NCBI GenBank assembly: GCA_030063045.1
Contig: JAQSEB010000015.1
Location: forward strand, 1,054,001-1,118,000
From: Pratylenchus scribneri
Taxonomy: Eukaryota; Nematoda; Chromadorea; Rhabditida; Pratylenchidae
Direction of reading: 5' to 3'
Length of the DNA stretch: 64,000 bases
The notes beneath the pieces are model-generated. The model worked only from the letters and a program-made list of their open reading frames with translations. It did no database searches and was not told the origin of the DNA. Shown in pieces: positions 26,301 to 29,300 of this stretch (position 1 is the stretch's first letter; every line of letters begins with the position of its first letter). The position numbers and the translations under genes were made by a program.

Positions 26301-29300
26301 TGCTTTTTATAACATCGTAGTGATCTCCCGATAAATATAAAATTAAGTTATATTTGCGTGATCGTGGCCCTTTCCAAATTGGTTTTAAATAAACGTTCTC
26401 CAATGAAAAGATAATTATTCGAAATTTTTCAGGGTATTTTTTGTCGAGTAATTCTTGTATTTGAATAATCTCATTTAATCCAGAACATTTCGCCGGCTTG
26501 ATATCCATTTGTAATATTAATTGGTCGACTTGTTTTTTTTGTTCATTGATATTTTTATAGAATTGATTGAATTTTCGAGATTTATTTGCTTTCAATTCGG
26601 AGCATTCTGCGTAAAACATGGCCAAAATAATCGCATAATAAAGACAATTTTCTTCAGCATTAATTCTTATTAAGGCCTTTTCGTTGGTGTCCATAAATTT
26701 TACTGGTAGTTTTTTTAATCCACTGCCTTTTGGCGAATTAATTGTAGTTATGGTGATCCTCATTGGATTTGAAAGCAATGTAATTCTCTTGTCACTCATG
26801 TTCAATTTGTCAATTTCTTCCATGATAACATCGACATTATTATGTTCCCTATTCCTAGCAGGAATGACAATTGGATCATTAAGGCCTTTTCCCATTATTA
26901 GCATAGAAAACATGGAAACCTAAAAATTATTCTTGAATAATATTTTTTCTTACTTTTTCTCCATAGGAATCTGATTTGGAATAAGCATCGTCAATTAAAT
27001 TTTCGAATATTTCTTTCAATTTTTCCTCAGGAAACGATATAGCATTATTGAGAATAAATTCGGTTACAAAATATCCAGTCGAAAATCGATTATAACGTCC
27101 CTCATGATGACTTATTTCTTGATATGCTTCGTTGTTTACATTTTGAAGATCGGATTCGGATTTAATTCTTTTCAAACTTTTATTGGGTGAAGAGAGTTGT
27201 TCTTTTTCTAGAGTTATAAGATCCGGATCAGAATAAGTTCTTTTGAATTTTCTTAATGGTATTTTTATAACTGGTAGTTGAAGTTTTGCATCAGAAGATT
27301 TTTTGAACTTTTTTGTAGACATTTCATCAGCAGATGGAGAAAGGTGTCTTTTCGTTGCCAATGGTAGTTGAAGTTTTGCATTAGAAGATTTTTTGAACTT
27401 TTTTGGAATAATTTCATCAGCAGACGGAGAAAGGTGTCTTTTCGTTGCCATATTAGAATATTTTAATAATTAAATTTAAATAAATAAATAAGTAATTTTG
27501 GGAGTTTATAAATGAGGAGGTGAAATAAAAGTCTAATATTTTTTCGCTCATTATATATGCATTTATTTTGACATAAAAACTGGTTTTTAAATAATTTTGA
27601 CATATAAAACTTGCTTTAGATTCAAAAATTTTTTGTTCCAATTCGCCAAATTGCGTCAAAAACATATCACTGTTTTCTTTTCAAAAAATTTTTTGTTCCA
27701 ATTCGCCAAATGTTGCATTAAAAAACATTTCAGTTTTCTTTTCAAAAAGTTTTTTTTCCAATTCGCCAAATGTTGCATCAAAAACATATCACTGCTTTCT
27801 TTTCAAAAATGTTTTTTGTTCCAATTCGCCAAATGGCGTGCCAAAATGTACTTTTATCTTCGTAAAAATTCCATCAAAATGTGTCTGCTCATTATGAAAG
27901 ATGTTCTCCAAAATTTTTTCTTATCCTTCAAATTTTAAAATATCTATGATTTCAAATTATTTGGGGTTAAAAAGGATATGAATCATTTACACTTTCCTTT
28001 TGAGAAAAGAAAGGGTGACCTTGGGCTTTTATCTTTTAAAGAAAGAAGATGGAAAAAATCAAATTCACCCAAAAGATCTGATTATCCGGGATCAGGGGCT
28101 CAAGGAGGTTTTTTAAAAACTAAATTTAGATTTTGATTCAGGAAAACGAAAAAATCAATCATTGTCACGAATATTTTGCTTTTTGAATAAGTTTTTTAAA
28201 CTAAATATGAAAATTTTGTCCTGGAACTAAATTAATAATTGATAGGAATATTCCAAAAGGTTTCCCTCGTTTGGCCAATATAAAATATATCATAAAAAAT
28301 CAGAAATTTTATTTTAAATTATTTTATAAAACCCCATTTATCCTGCTTAATTCACCTTTATCCGGCTTAATCCCTCTTTATCCGGCTTAATCCCTCTTTA
28401 TCCGGCTTAATCCCTCTTTATCCGGCTTAATTCCCCTTTATCCAGCTTAATCCGGCTTAATCCTTCTTTATCCGGCTTAATCCCTCTTTATCCGGCTTAA
28501 TCCATTTTATCCGGCTTAATCCCCCCTTAATCCGGCTTAATCCATTTTATCCGGCTTTATCCCTCTTTATCCGGCTTAATCCCCCTTAATCCGGCTTAAT
28601 CCATTTTATCCTGTTTAATTCACCCTTTATCTGGCTTAATCCCTTTTATCCGGCTTAATCCCCCTTAATCCGGCTTAATCCCCTTAATACGGCTTAATCC
28701 ATTTTATCCTGTTTAATCCACCCTTTATCTGGCTTAATCCACCTTTATCCGGCTTAATCCCCATTTATCTGGCTTAATCCCCCTTAATCCGGCTTAATCC
28801 CTTTTATCCGGCTTGATCCCCATTTATCTGGCTTAATCCCGTTTTTATCCGATGAAGAAAGATTTTTTTGTAGCCATAGAATATTTTAATAATTAAATCT
28901 AAATAAATATTATTTAGATAATTTTGGGAGTTTATAAATGAGGAGGAAGAATTAAAATTCAGATATTTTTGCATTCTTTATATAAGAATTAAATTTTATA
29001 AATCATTGTCACAATTATTTGTTATGTTCACTTTGAAAACAGGTTATATTTTAGTCAAAATATTAATAAGAAAATTGTGTCTGGAAATTAGATTATTTGT
29101 TATGTTTACTTTGAAAACAGGTTATATTTTAGTCAAAATATTAATAAGAAAATTGTGTCTGGAAATTAGATTATTTGTTATGTTCATTTTGAAAACAGGT
29201 TATATTTTAGTCAAAATATTAATAAGAAAATTGTGTCTGGAAATTAGATTATTTGTTATGTTTACTTTGAAAACAGGTTATATTTTAGTCAAAATATTAA

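Noticed and set aside
27331..27450. Possible LTR or transposon end at the ATKRHLSPSADE duplication
   Set aside because: It is a short coding tandem duplication within one exon, with no terminal signature.
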